64,000 nucleotides of DNA, from the NCBI GenBank assembly GCA_964017065.1, contig OZ024789.1, positions 2,016,764-2,080,763 on the forward strand, written 5' to 3'. The stretch is from Haliclona indistincta (lineage: Eukaryota > Porifera > Demospongiae > Haplosclerida > Chalinidae). The notes below the pieces were generated by a model, which was not told where the DNA came from, made no database searches, and worked only from the letters and a program-made list of their open reading frames with translations. Below are positions 38,250 to 48,680 of the stretch, in pieces (position 1 is the first letter of the stretch; each line of letters starts with the position of its first letter). The translations under genes were made by a program, and so were the position numbers.

Positions 38250-38680
38250 TCAGAACTGCTCCTTCAACTCTGTCAATGAAGTTAGCATATCGTCATCAAA
38301 CTGCAGGTGCACAAACATAAAATAATGTACATAAGTCACATTATAAGCCTCACCTGAGCATCTGTAGTAAAGATAAGGGCATTCAACATTGCATAACCTG
38401 CCATTAGTTACATCTCTAGTTTACGTACACCAGATATTCCAATCCAGCGTCAATCACTGAGAAAAGATTCAAAGATGTCAGTGTGTGATTATAATACAGG
38501 TACCTTATCACATGATTGTGTTCAAGAGGTTTAGCATAAGCAGCAATCGCATACACAGCATGTCGCTCTTCCTGTGACATACAATTCAGGCATCATCTAT
38601 TCTACAAAGAGGTTAACTTGATATGTGTGTGTGCATCAGGTTACCTTCTCTTGCTGTATTGTTCCACTTTCTTGAATGGC
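38250..38680 (-). pseudogene. Possible minus-strand exon series, unknown gene
   Basis: Several short blocks with splice-like borders read plausibly on the minus strand: FDDDMLTSLTELKEQF ending in TGA (38,300-38,250), AMLNALIFTTDAQ (38,397-38,354), DAGLEYL (38,456-38,431) and ERHAVYAIAAYAKPLEHN (about 38,575-38,515). The phases do not join cleanly in my hands, so it may be a remnant or mis-joined. The family is not recognised. Confidence 0.3.
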
Positions 38681-38884
38681 TTAAATTCGAATTACTGGTG
38701 GCGAACTGTTGAAAAAGTCTTAAACTGTAAATCTGTCAAGTAGAATTCTCCACCACTTCTGTGAGTGCTCTAGTGACTAGTATTGAACACATAAGTTACC
38801 CACCTTTAGCACAATCAGCTTCAATCAAGTGCCACATCAAACAGACAAGCTATAATAACACAATATACCATAGATCTTGAAATT

Positions 38885-39190
38885 TTAAGCGTCACTTCTT
38901 TCAAAATTTGTGACTGTGCATGAGAAAAGGGACCTCGTGCTGCATTTAATTTTCGAGCGCATGCCTAAAATCAAATGGCTGTTACTCAATCAAATATTAT
39001 TGAAAGGTGATGAAACTTTCTATACAATATGTTTGATCATTCTGCTTGTTGCATAAAAAATTTCAAAGTCATCGTGCTACATTTAGCTGAGAAACTACCA
39101 TTTGATTACAGGCATGCGCTCAAAAATAAAATGCAGCACGAGGTCCCTTTTCTCATGCACGGTCACATTTGGTGCAACAAAAATTTTGAT
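38885..39190. mobile_element. Foldback element 1, ~0.3 kb
   Basis: Arms 38,895-38,978 and 39,098-39,180 are inverted: CATGAGAAAAGGGACCTCGT on the left pairs with ACGAGGTCCCTTTTCTCATG on the right. The loop is about 120 bp. It has no coding capacity. Confidence 0.65.
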
Positions 39191-39453
39191 CATCGAATAC
39201 ATTTTGAAGCACCAACATTTACATTAAACACGTGCAGCAGTAGCAGCTGCATCATGTCTATACTTCATCATATAAAGTGCCTGGACGATCTCTCCGATCC
39301 TCAAGGTACTCTTTCTCGGGTACTACGCCCAAGGGAGATCGTCAAAGCCAACCATATAGACATGATAGCCTCTAACAACAGAGTGCTTTGACACTTCCAT
39401 GCTTGACGACTACACACGCGCCATGCACGCTACCAAGCTCGACCAAGTTGATA

Positions 39454-40318
39454 GAGTAAGTGATTAATAATCGACCGTCATGTGTGTTTGGACGCTGTAT
39501 TTTTCGTGCTGCTCGAACAGCGCATTCATCCAACCTATCACAAGAAATCAACTAGCCAGAGATGTGCTAGGGCATCCACAATGACTTTAGAAATCAATTG
39601 CACTATGCGTACAAAACAGAAAAGCACATTGTCCATAATAGAATCTCTTTATCAGACGCAAGTCCAGATGCTCGGACCAACGCTTGATTGTCAACAGCAC
39701 AGTACACACCATTATAGTTACCTGGAAGAGCAACAACAGTAGCAGCATGCGAGGTGCACTGGGAGACCCAGTAAGGCCTACTCGCCCACGTGTGTGTGGA
39801 CTCATCATGGCCATGCTTTCACAATGTTGGGAGTACGTGGGTTCGTACAACAGTCAGTCGGCACTCCGGCAATATTCAGTTCTCTTGTCTGCTCTGTTTC
39901 TAGTAACTGTAGTTTACAGAAACTTAATGGTATTTGGGCAGTTTCAAAAGACTGCAGCGACTATGGTACGAAAGCAAATTCTTCAATAATGTGAAAGCGT
40001 GGGCACGGTGAGCCTTGGTCTCCCAGTGCACCTCGCATGCTGCTGCTGTTGCTGCTAGACTCTGGAACTTCCAGGTAACTACAGTGCTGTTGACACTTGA
40101 TACAAGCGTCGGTCCGAGCATCCGAACTCGCGTCCGATAAAGAGATTCTACGGACAATGTACTTTTCTGTTTCGTACTCCTAGTGCAATCGATTTCTAAA
40201 GTCATTATGGATGCCCTAGCACATCTCTGGCTAGTTGCTTTCTTGTGATAAGTTGGACGAATACGCTGCTCGAGCAGTCCGAGAAATACAGCGTCCGAAC
40301 ATACTTAATCACTTACTC
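39454..40318. mobile_element. Foldback element 2, ~0.87 kb
   Basis: Left arm 39,454-39,790 and right arm 39,998-40,318 are inverted copies with scattered changes. The ends are GAGTAAGTGATTAA and TTAATCACTTACTC, and both arms contain a GTGCACTGGGAGACC or GGTCTCCCAGTGCAC block. The loop is about 207 bp. No transposase is present. Confidence 0.75.
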
Positions 40319-40753
40319 CGTTAACAAATTTAAGCAGCAAAATTTCAACGTCATTAATTTTTCATCAGTCCCATGACCGATGAAAATTAGAACGTTACAA
40401 AAAAGTGAGCACCCGAAAATTTCCAGATCTCCATTAATAAACAATTACTCATATCTTAGTGTTACCTTGCCATTCCTGTGCATTTATACGTAGTATTGTA
40501 AGCTGAGAAAGCAATCCCAGTTTGACAGCCTCTCAGCTAACAGCTACACACTGTGAGAATACCTTGCATGAAGGCAACAATTAGCACTACATTACTCTTG
40601 TACCTTGATTGATGAGAGACTCGACCAAGTGTGAGAACATGTTGCTCATCTATATAACAGTAGTGTCATTATTAACATGGCATGCATCTAATAAAGTTAC
40701 TCTGACCTGAATGATAAATCTGAGAAAGAGTGGATGCTAATATCAGGCAAAAG
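40319..40753. other. Spacer between foldback elements
   Basis: AT-rich sequence with no visible gene or repeat structure. Confidence 0.4.
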
Positions 40754-41972
40754 TACAGTGTTCCACACGAAGACGCTTGAAAACTCATTTTTAGATATTT
40801 AGCTCATTTTCTCAAATCTCATTGATCTCATGCACATATGCACATACCATGATGAAGTTCTATCCTTTGGGAGTTGAATGCACCATATGGCTTCTTGTCA
40901 CATGACTGTCACGTGATACAAGATGGCAGTAAAGACACCCACTCAGCAGACAACGTTAGGATCAGGATCTCCAGATTGGCTGGTAGTTAAGAGCTGCTAA
41001 AGCTGTAGCCAAGCACTCACCCCGGATGCACATCTCTGAGTGGCACGAGAAGTCGCGGGCAGCTATACTTTGGGAACAGGGAGCGTATAACAGCGTTTTC
41101 AATATGCCCCAACGTTAGGATCAGGATCTCCAGAGTCTGTGCTAGTTAAGAACCTAGACTTGCTTATTACAAAGGCTAAACATAGTGCATTTACGACGAA
41201 CTCACTTGGCGCGTCTCCGTCTTAGCATCGTGACAAACGAAGCTCGGTCTCACAAAATAGCTGCTTTTTGACGGCCATCTTGCTGTGTAGTGACGTTTTT
41301 ATGGGCTCCGCCTCTAAAAGAATGACGACACTTTTGATAAACAGTAACCAACAACTGTACGAGTCAGTGGCGTCACAAGGTTACCGTTATTAGTCGTGTC
41401 GTCATTTTTTTAAGGCGGAGTCGATTAAAACGTCACAAAACAGCAAGATGGCCGTCAAAAAGCAGCTATTTTGTGAGACCGAGCTTCGTTTGTCGCGATG
41501 CTAAGACGGAGACGCGCCAAGTGAGTTCGTCGTAAATGCACTATGTTTAGCCTTTGTAATAAGCAAGTCTAGGTTCTTAACTAGCACAGACTCTGGAGAT
41601 CCTGATCCTAACGTTGGGGCATATTGAAAACGCTGTTATACGCTCCCTGTTCCCAAAGTATAGCTGCCCGCGACTTCTCGTGCCACTCAGAGATGTGCAT
41701 CCGGGGTGAGTGCTTGGCTGCAGCTTTAGCAGCTCTTAACTACCAGCCAATCTGGAGATCCTGATCCTAACGTTGTCTGCTGAGTGGGTGTCTTTACTGC
41801 CATCTTGTATCACGTGACAGTCATGTGACAAGAAGCCATATGGTGCATTCAACTCCCAAAGGATAGAACTTCATCATGGTATGTGCATATGTGCATGAGA
41901 TCAATGAGATTTGAGAAAATGAGCTAAATATCTAAAAATGAGTTTTCAAGCGTCTTCGTGTGGAACACTGTA
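40754..41972. mobile_element. Foldback element 3, 1.2-kb near-perfect palindrome
   Basis: The left half begins TACAGTGTTCCACACGAAG and the right half ends CTTCGTGTGGAACACTGTA. The arms are about 590 bp with few differences and meet around 41,363 with a loop of roughly 30 bp. Both arms carry an internal direct pair of AACGTTAGGATCAGGATCTC-like blocks. The CAGTG terminus recalls hAT-type ends, but no 8-bp duplication is seen at the borders. No coding capacity. Confidence 0.8.
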
Positions 41973-42202
41973 TTTATAGACGCTAATGAGATCAGTAAAT
42001 AACAGTGTGTTCAGTACTATCTGGCTAGCTAGCTCTTTTATTATCTCTCAGTTGAGCATACACATTCTTGAGAGATTCTATATGGATATTCATAACAATC
42101 AATCATATTTAAGTAATAACACTACCTTGTCGCCTTGTCCCTACATCGTATTCACAACCTGGATCATCAAATTTAATTGATGCATGGTCATACCAAGAGT
42201 AT

Positions 42203-42492
42203 ACAAGTAATAAAAACATTTTAACCAAAATGGAAGAGATTTAGGGTTGGTACATTTATCGAAAAAGTATGGAAACAAGAGTTTGAAATGAAAATAATTG
42301 TAACAATAGCAGTGTAATGCTACCTCCCTATTAAATTAACCACAACTATCGAAAGCAGTTAATTTAGGGAGGTAGCATTACACTGCTATTGTTACAATTC
42401 TTTTCATTTCAAACTCTTGTTTCCATACTTTTTCGATAAATGTACCAACCCTAAATCTCTTCCATTTTGGTTAAAATGTTTTTATTACTTGT
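42203..42492. mobile_element. Foldback element 4, 290-bp palindromic MITE
   Basis: Arms 42,203-42,340 and 42,358-42,492 are inverted, from ACAAGTAATAAAAACATTTT to its complement, with only a 17-bp loop. One 3-bp indel (TAAATTAAC against TTAATTTAGGG) distinguishes the arms. No target duplication is evident. Confidence 0.8.
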
Positions 42493-42868
42493 TTCTTTTC
42501 TTTTTTTATTAATGACTTAGTTGGCACTTATGCTAATACAGTGTATAAAGAGAACTAAGTGCCGGGCAGCACCGCAATGCACTCAATCGACTCTCAGTCT
42601 GCACTGCATGCAACACGTACCATGCAACATTAGCTAAGCTTAAGCTAGCATTCTTACAAGCCTGAACAGACAAATCCGGTGTAACACAGTGACGATTTGC
42701 TCGTTGTCTGCTGTGGCAGAAGCACTCGCGTTCCAAGCCATGATGCAATTTGTACTAAGGTGCGCTTGTATTAGAATAATTATATACAAATTTAATTATT
42801 AATGGAAAAGTACAATAAAAATAATACACATAAAAGGCAGCACCAGAGGGCCGCGACAAACAAAAGTT
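42493..42868. other. Probable 3' region of the non-LTR element
   Basis: This lies downstream of the minus-strand RT stop. It is AT-rich near 42,780-42,830 (TATTATTTTTATTGTAC on the minus strand). No obvious poly(A) tail or target duplication is visible, so the 3' end of the element is not fixed. Confidence 0.35.
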
Positions 42869-45800
42869 CTAAGTTAATAAATGGTTAGTGTAGACAGAAT
42901 CAAAAAAGGAAGAAGCAAAATGCAAAGTGGGAGACAAGGAGTGCAGTCTGAATAATATCATTTTGGCATTGAAAGACCATAACTTGATGGAGAGCTGCTG
43001 GATGAGATTGGAGTATGCCAGACTTTTCGAGATGTTAGCTGAAAGGGCCACCCTACCAGCGATGGATTTCAGAAGTTTGATACTGTGAACCGTCCAAAGG
43101 CCAAAGGATTCGACCACCAGCGGAAAGAAAAGAGCCCCGAGTGATTCTACTGTTGCCCGATAGTGAGAATCTTTTTCCAATTCCCCGGCAATCCCAGCTG
43201 AGCCGGCTTGCGAAGCAGAAGCGGCAATAAAAGGAGGTATAAAGGAATTTCGAACTGAAACATCGAAGAAAGCTGGTTTCCCGAGAATGAAATCTGGGTG
43301 GAGGATGTCACCTGGTCTAGAGTTGGAACTGTCACATCTCTGTTCCTTAGATGTTTGAGGATTGTCAAGAATAAGAGACTGCCAGATGATATCTCTTATA
43401 GAGTCATGACGTTTGATACGGAGAGGGCCTTGACCACAGCCAAGGAGATGGTCACCATAACAGTCAATCACTTGACCGCAAGGGCAGCGGACAGATTGGG
43501 GGGAAGAGGGGAAAAGTTTGATGCCAAGCCAGAGCCTAACAGCAATCACAAACTCCTGTGGGAGCATGGCGAGGCCGAGGTTTGGGTTGGGGATTGCCCG
43601 CAACCAGGAACCCACAGAAGAGGAGATAGTGTTGAGACGTGCTTGGTCCCTCAGAGGTAGTGAACCTTTGAGAGAGTGAAAAGAATGAAGATCAAGGGCT
43701 CTCTGAATTGATTTTTGGGAGGCGCAAGGATCTGTATCGTGCAGAATGTCGTGCAGTTGAGCAATGGCGACAGTTTCCTCTTGATCAAAGGAAGAGGGAC
43801 ACTTTGAATGAATTTGTGCAGTGAGATGATCGAAAATGTCCCGAGATGAGAATCTACTACCAAGAAAGGCAGGAAGAGATGAGTTAGCTGCAGATCTAAT
43901 GCCAAGGCCGCCTAGACTAATTGGGAGAGTGGCTTGATGCCAAGCGGTGGAGTCTAGGGAGGAACATAGAATAGATTCTAGAGAGGAGCGAAGGTTGCTG
44001 TCAAACAAAAGAAAAGACTCAGAAGCAGAACCAGGAGGGAGGGTACGAAGGAGATGAGCAATTTTGCATTGACCCAGACAAGAACGCAGTAGATGGAGAG
44101 CCACCTGAGGGTTATCCAAATCAGCTAAGTGAATCTGCATATTATGAACATTAGTAACCTTCTTGTGAACAAAAGATTCAAAATAGCTATCAGGGCCAAG
44201 AATGGGAGCACCCAACAAATCAACACCTTCATCAGGGGACTTTACACGGCGTAATTCAGGAGGGAGGTCAGGGAAAAGTTGGTCGCCTGAGGGCCAAAAG
44301 ACTTCACATTTTGAGAGATTGACGTGGAGACCCAAAGAGGGGCCAAGCTCAAGAATTTTAGAGAAAATAAGAGCTACTTCAGAACGGGGACCAACGAGAG
44401 TCCCGTCATCCAGGTACCAGATAGAAAAGGGAAGGGCTTCAAGAGAGTCGCTCATGTGGTCAAGCAATTCTAAAATCACCAGTGAGAAAAGGAGAGGGCC
44501 AAGAGGATCACCCTGCTGAACACCAGATGTAGAGGAAATAGAATGACTACCAAAACGAAGTTCACCAGAACAGCCGTAACACCAATGAACATAGGGTAAA
44601 AGCTCAGGAAACTCGAGCTGCAAGCGGTGTAAAAAGGAAGATCGACTACATTCATTGAAGGCATTTTTGAAATCAAGTTTAATGCAGCATAGATTGGGAT
44701 CATCCCCAAGAGAGCTGAGGCATTGCCGAATGGAATGAACAGCAGCTTCTAAACCTCCGCGAACGCCAACACCAACTTGGTTGTATGGAAGAAAAGTATC
44801 AGGGAGAAAACTATGGATGGCAGCGCAACAAAGGCGACTAGTTAGACGGCGAATCACTTCTCCAACCGCAATAGGGCGGAAAGAGCCAGTTTTCTTTGGA
44901 ATGGCAATGAGTGGAGCACTGACAAGCCATGGTGCAATACGGGAATCAGATCTGCCTGACAAAATAAAATTGAGCCAAGAGGTTAAGGCAGATAGACAGG
45001 AAGAGGGTGAAAAGGAGGGCGAACCTGAAACAGCAGCAAGAAGGTGTTCAGCACGCAGCCGTGAACCACCAGGGCTGGAACCTCTAGGAAAACTTTGCAG
45101 GGCAGCGAGAACCGCATCCTCATCAACAGATAAAGGAGGAGAGCAGGAATCAGGAGGATCAGGAATAGCAGATTGTGGATGGCGAGCAATGAGATCCTTA
45201 AGTGCATCAGGGTTGTCTGGAGAAGCACAAGGTGAAGCACCCAAAGAGCGCATAGCAGCACTATAGCGCCCTTCTTTTGCTTTGGACAAAGCCTTCGCAA
45301 TGTTAGGAGAACTCGAGACATCATTAAGAGAGCTTAATGAACGAGGACGAAAAGAGTGTGCATCCTTTCGAGATTCCTCCCAAAGAGAGATTATGTCTCC
45401 ATCAAGCCACCGGCGGAGTCTGGTTTGAATGAGAGAAGCAACAACGAAACGTTTTTTCCTCCCGCCACGAGGAGGGCTTCTGAGGACAGCCTTGGCAAGC
45501 AAAAAGAGGCGGGCAAAACCCCACAGACCATCAAAACGGGCATGACGGAATTCAGATGAAAAAACCTGAGCAAGTAAAGGGCGAACTTTCTTGGGAATGT
45601 GGACAATGGTGGAGACTGGGAGAGTGATGATTTCGTCCATGATCGAGTTAAAAACTGATGATTCAAGGTCAGGGTGAAGGGAAGTGAGAGAGGCCGCAGC
45701 CCAGACTCCGGATAACGCAAGATCATTAGGAAAAGGGAGAGGAACAGGAAGGACTGACTGAGCAGGGGAAGGAGAAGACATGGGAATCGGAGAATAGTTA

Positions 45801-46504
45801 ATAGGAGGAGTAGAGGGAGGAGGAAGAAGCTGACCTTTGCAGCGATTACCTGAGCCTAGGGAACGAAGGCAACCACTCTTAGACCATCTTTTGTCATAAC
45901 AGAACTTGCAAATGGAACAAACCACACGAGAATGAAAAGCAATAAAAGATGGCTCGGGAAGTTCATTTCGTGTGATGTGAGTGTGGTTGATATGGGACCA
46001 GAGCCTGGAGGGGTGGAGCAAGCTGGGGCATAAGGGGCACTGGACTCGGGAGGGAGAAGGGGAGGATGTGACCGAAACCGGAATAGCTAACTCCTGATCA
46101 GGAAGGGATGAAATGTCAGAGTCTGGGACAGCACAGTCGAGAGCGTCAAAGAAACCAGAAAAACTTGAGTCGGCGTTATTCTGAGCAGGAACAGAGACTG
46201 AGCTACTGAAATCCACCGATGAATGAGGTGACAGAGGTGCTTGGATAACAGCAGGTTCAAGCTCTATAAGAGATACAGGAGGAGAGCCAGCCACTGAAGA
46301 AGGTGGGGAGAGCACATTAGCAGTGAGCAACGGTGGTTCAACATGGGAAGCCGAAATGACAGAGTTAAGGCAGGAGCCAAGACGCAGAGGGAGGCAGTCA
46401 GAACATTGGCGTCCCTGTTTAACGCAAGCACAGTGCTTGCATATGCCAGAGCGGTTACAACGGCAGCAAGGCATGGCAGGCTGACAACGGACTGTGTTAG
46501 ACAT
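42869..46504 (-). CDS. Non-LTR retrotransposon protein: CXC - zinc finger - RT - REL endonuclease, 1211 aa
   Basis: A complete frame with an unusual N-terminus: CCRCNRSGICKHCACVKQ then GRQCSDC (residues 12-37) has the spacing of TSO1/tesmin CXC zinc motifs. A C2H2 finger CPLCPSLLHPSRLWSHINH follows near 157. RT motifs are RPIAVGEVIRRL, KLDFKNAFNECSRS, GVQQGDPLGPLLFS and the active site YLDDGTLVG (~540-710). The C-terminus has CPCGQVIDCYGDHLLGC followed by RIKRHD, then HPDFILGKPAFFDVSV (~1004-1080). This fits the CCHC plus restriction-like endonuclease block of R2/CRE/NeSL-type elements. No APE endonuclease is present. The frame is intact, so the copy may be recent. The exact clade cannot be set by eye. 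Confidence 0.75.
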   Translation of the reverse strand: MSNTVRCQPAMPCCRCNRSGICKHCACVKQGRQCSDCLPLRLGSCLNSVISASHVEPPLLTANVLSPPSSVAGSPPVSLIELEPAVIQAPLSPHSSVDFSSSVSVPAQNNADSSFSGFFDALDCAVPDSDISSLPDQELAIPVSVTSSPSPSRVQCPLCPSLLHPSRLWSHINHTHITRNELPEPSFIAFHSRVVCSICKFCYDKRWSKSGCLRSLGSGNRCKGQLLPPPSTPPINYSPIPMSSPSPAQSVLPVPLPFPNDLALSGVWAAASLTSLHPDLESSVFNSIMDEIITLPVSTIVHIPKKVRPLLAQVFSSEFRHARFDGLWGFARLFLLAKAVLRSPPRGGRKKRFVVASLIQTRLRRWLDGDIISLWEESRKDAHSFRPRSLSSLNDVSSSPNIAKALSKAKEGRYSAAMRSLGASPCASPDNPDALKDLIARHPQSAIPDPPDSCSPPLSVDEDAVLAALQSFPRGSSPGGSRLRAEHLLAAVSGSPSFSPSSCLSALTSWLNFILSGRSDSRIAPWLVSAPLIAIPKKTGSFRPIAVGEVIRRLTSRLCCAAIHSFLPDTFLPYNQVGVGVRGGLEAAVHSIRQCLSSLGDDPNLCCIKLDFKNAFNECSRSSFLHRLQLEFPELLPYVHWCYGCSGELRFGSHSISSTSGVQQGDPLGPLLFSLVILELLDHMSDSLEALPFSIWYLDDGTLVGPRSEVALIFSKILELGPSLGLHVNLSKCEVFWPSGDQLFPDLPPELRRVKSPDEGVDLLGAPILGPDSYFESFVHKKVTNVHNMQIHLADLDNPQVALHLLRSCLGQCKIAHLLRTLPPGSASESFLLFDSNLRSSLESILCSSLDSTAWHQATLPISLGGLGIRSAANSSLPAFLGSRFSSRDIFDHLTAQIHSKCPSSFDQEETVAIAQLHDILHDTDPCASQKSIQRALDLHSFHSLKGSLPLRDQARLNTISSSVGSWLRAIPNPNLGLAMLPQEFVIAVRLWLGIKLFPSSPQSVRCPCGQVIDCYGDHLLGCGQGPLRIKRHDSIRDIIWQSLILDNPQTSKEQRCDSSNSRPGDILHPDFILGKPAFFDVSVRNSFIPPFIAASASQAGSAGIAGELEKDSHYRATVESLGALFFPLVVESFGLWTVHSIKLLKSIAGRVALSANISKSLAYSNLIQQLSIKLWSFNAKMILFRLHSLSPTLHFASSFFDSVYTNHLLT

Positions 46505-47117
46505 CCGCCATCTTGGTCACGTGGTTCACGTGAATAATTATATACACGGGCGTGCGCGAGTAGGCGTAACCTAGTAACGGAGTTCAAAAGAATGATGGAA
46601 TGGAGTCTGATTATGGTCCAAAAATCGCTGTTTTCTTGAAAATACTCGCTTCTGCTAGTGTTTTAGGCTTAAATAGATATCAGGTGCACTGCTCCCAACG
46701 ACTAGTGTAGTTTCTGTGTAGGTTTTGTCTTGAATAGCTCACTAGCCACGGCGCTAGGCTCTCTGAAGAAGAAGAAGAATAAGAAGAAGAAAGAAGATGA
46801 ACAAACGGGTGACCACGTGAACTCTGGTTTACCACCTTAGACCTGGTCTCTTTTGCTTCTGAAGGTCTCTTTGTAATCGCACAAATCGTGCAAAGAGCTT
46901 CAGAACGTTAGATTAGCTTGAAACGCCCGTACGGCGAAGATATGGCAGTGCCGTAGTCGTGCCTCCAGGCGAGACGCCATCTTTTCATGCCCATAGTACC
47001 TGGCCTTATAGTCTTTCTTAGTAGACTCATTGTAAGCGCTTACCTCTTAGGATAGCCCCTAGGTAGTTAAAATACCCCTGATATCGTCAACAGCCAAGAT
47101 ATACGTGAATTATTGCG
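46505..47117. other. Upstream region of the RT element and dispersed repeat
   Basis: GGCGCTAGGCTCTCTGAAGAA followed by GAA-rich sequence (46,749-46,800) parallels GGCGCTAGGCGCGCTGAAGAA at 57,256-57,300. Both stretches lie a few hundred bases upstream of a hairpin-ended repeat (47,118 and 57,473). They probably belong to one dispersed element family. No gene was seen. Confidence 0.45.
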
Positions 47118-47189
47118 TTTAGCCTAAGTGTATCCGCCATCTTGTTTTCCGCCCAACCCTAAATATGCCACTGCTACCGCGTGGCATAA
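47118..47189. repeat. Dispersed repeat end with terminal hairpin, diverged copy
   Basis: Contains CCGCCATCTTGTTTTC and CAACCCTAAATATGCCAC, then a hairpin with arms TATGCCAC (47,164-47,171) and GTGGCATA (47,181-47,188). The arms differ from those of the copies at 1 and 57,473 in sequence but not in pairing. Confidence 0.5.
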
Positions 47190-47231
47190 TAATTAAGAAG
47201 AGTGTCGAACGTAGCATACCCGCGTACAATT

Positions 47232-47468
47232 ATCTGTGTGGAAAGTAACATGACACGCAATTGAGCTGAATGACACTGAATCCTGCATGCCGCTCCATTG
47301 GCGCAGATCAATGGCTGTATATTAACACGGGCTTATGATGACGTCTGATACTTTCCCTTGCCACGTCCCCTCGCAAACGTAGATTACAATACTTTATACT
47401 AACAAATTACAGACACGTACATTTATGGCGATTACTCACGTGCGTGTCACGTTACTTTCCACACAGAT
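47232..47468. mobile_element. MITE-B, 237 bp
   Basis: Terminal inverted repeats ATCTGTGTGGAAAGTAAC and GTTACTTTCCACACAGAT, then GACACGC/GCGTGTC inside. AATT flanks both sides. It interrupts the left arm of the surrounding TIR element. Confidence 0.7.
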
Positions 47469-47551
47469 AATTGAAGGGCTCCGGTAAAAAACGGCACTAA
47501 AACGTTTTTCACCAATCTTCAGTTTATATGCATTAGCAGACTGCATCAATG

Positions 47552-47738
47552 TGTAATGTCAAGACTATTGACTTCCATGTTGTTGTGTATTCAGAGACAG
47601 ACCTTGTTATCATGTAATATAGTCAGTCACATGTTATGTCACGCTACTGTTCAGTTCACAAGCCTATGTTCTGTATAAATACTGCTGCATTATTTTTAAA
47701 AAAGAGTTCTTGTGTTCTGAAATGCTGTGAACATTACA
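47552..47738 (+). repeat. Gypsy 3 5' LTR
   Basis: Identical by eye to 52,611-52,797. Contains TGTATAAATACTGC, a likely TATA box, about 60 bp before its end. Confidence 0.9.
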
Positions 47739-47757
47739 TTGGTGGCAGCGGTGGGAT

Positions 47758-48630
47758 ATGACTGACTCTCGTCCCCAGATTCGGGCGCCACGCTCGTACG
47801 CCCTGGGAGAAGACTTCGCACTCTGGCTCCGCCGATATGAAGCTTATGTAAAAGCTGTAGAGATGCCTGAAGGCAAACACTGTGCAGCACTACTGTCGAT
47901 GCTGGACGACGCAGCTTTTCGTGCGTACGACCTGTTGGGACTCTCTGCCACGGAGGCCGCCGACTACAAGAAGCTGGTGGAAGAACTTACAACTAGGTTT
48001 AGTTCGACAGCGGGCCAGCAAGAACTACGTTGGCAGTTGAACCATCGTACACAAGAACCAGAAGAGACGTTAGACACTTTTGCTGACGCCCTGCTCGTTC
48101 TGGCAAACGGCGCCTACCCTCTACAAGACAGAGCCCTCAGAATGGAGTTGGTTCGGGACAGGTTCGTCGCCGGTCTGCGTGATGACAAACTTCAAGAAGC
48201 AGTAATGCAGTCACCTGTAGAAGCGCTGGCTACACTGGATAAAACTCGCGAGACAGCGAAAAGAATAGAAGCGGCTCAGACTGCTCGGCGCAAGATAAGT
48301 CAAACCAGAAAAGCCATGTCGTTAGCCCTGGATGATTCCACAACTCCTGCTCCTTCTCGCGTAGCCAACGTGGGACACCAGCCTGCACGTGAAGATGGAC
48401 TAGCAGCAGCAGTTGACCGAAACACTCAAGTCTTGCAGCAATTGCTACAGCGTATCACATCTGGAGACACACCAGTTACCCCACCACGACAGCAACGTCG
48501 TCGGAGACCACCAGGACCGTGCTGGAAATGTGGACAACAAGGACATCTTCAGCGAAACTGCCCTGAAGAAGCTGCGGGAAACGACCAGCGGCCGACGCCA
48601 AGGGTCAACCGTCGGCCGCAAAACCAGTAG
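47758..48630 (+). CDS. gag: Gypsy 3 Gag, 290 aa
   Basis: Begins 20 bp after the LTR with ATGACTGACTCTCG. Capsid-type sequence (FALWLRRYEAYVKAVEM, LDTFADALLVLANGAY, VRDRFVAGLRDDKLQEAV) is followed by a basic stretch and one CCHC knuckle CWKCGQQGHLQRNC near residue 260. It ends at a TAG at 48,628. The Pol frame is -1 relative to it and open across the overlap, so Gag-Pol synthesis probably uses a -1 frameshift near 48,615-48,630, where CAAAACC occurs. Confidence 0.85.
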   Translation: MTDSRPQIRAPRSYALGEDFALWLRRYEAYVKAVEMPEGKHCAALLSMLDDAAFRAYDLLGLSATEAADYKKLVEELTTRFSSTAGQQELRWQLNHRTQEPEETLDTFADALLVLANGAYPLQDRALRMELVRDRFVAGLRDDKLQEAVMQSPVEALATLDKTRETAKRIEAAQTARRKISQTRKAMSLALDDSTTPAPSRVANVGHQPAREDGLAAAVDRNTQVLQQLLQRITSGDTPVTPPRQQRRRRPPGPCWKCGQQGHLQRNCPEEAAGNDQRPTPRVNRRPQNQ

Positions 48631-48680
48631 ACCCCTCCGACCCTTCTCACCAAGTATTCAGCACGGCACTTCAGCAATCC

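Noticed and set aside
39029..39391. A 120-codon plus-strand frame near foldback elements 1 and 2
   Set aside because: It partly overlaps a palindrome arm, has no recognisable domain and no splice context.
43298..45559. Plus-strand frames of 105-161 codons opposite the non-LTR RT gene
   Set aside because: They are antisense shadows of the 1211-codon minus-strand frame, which has clear catalytic motifs.
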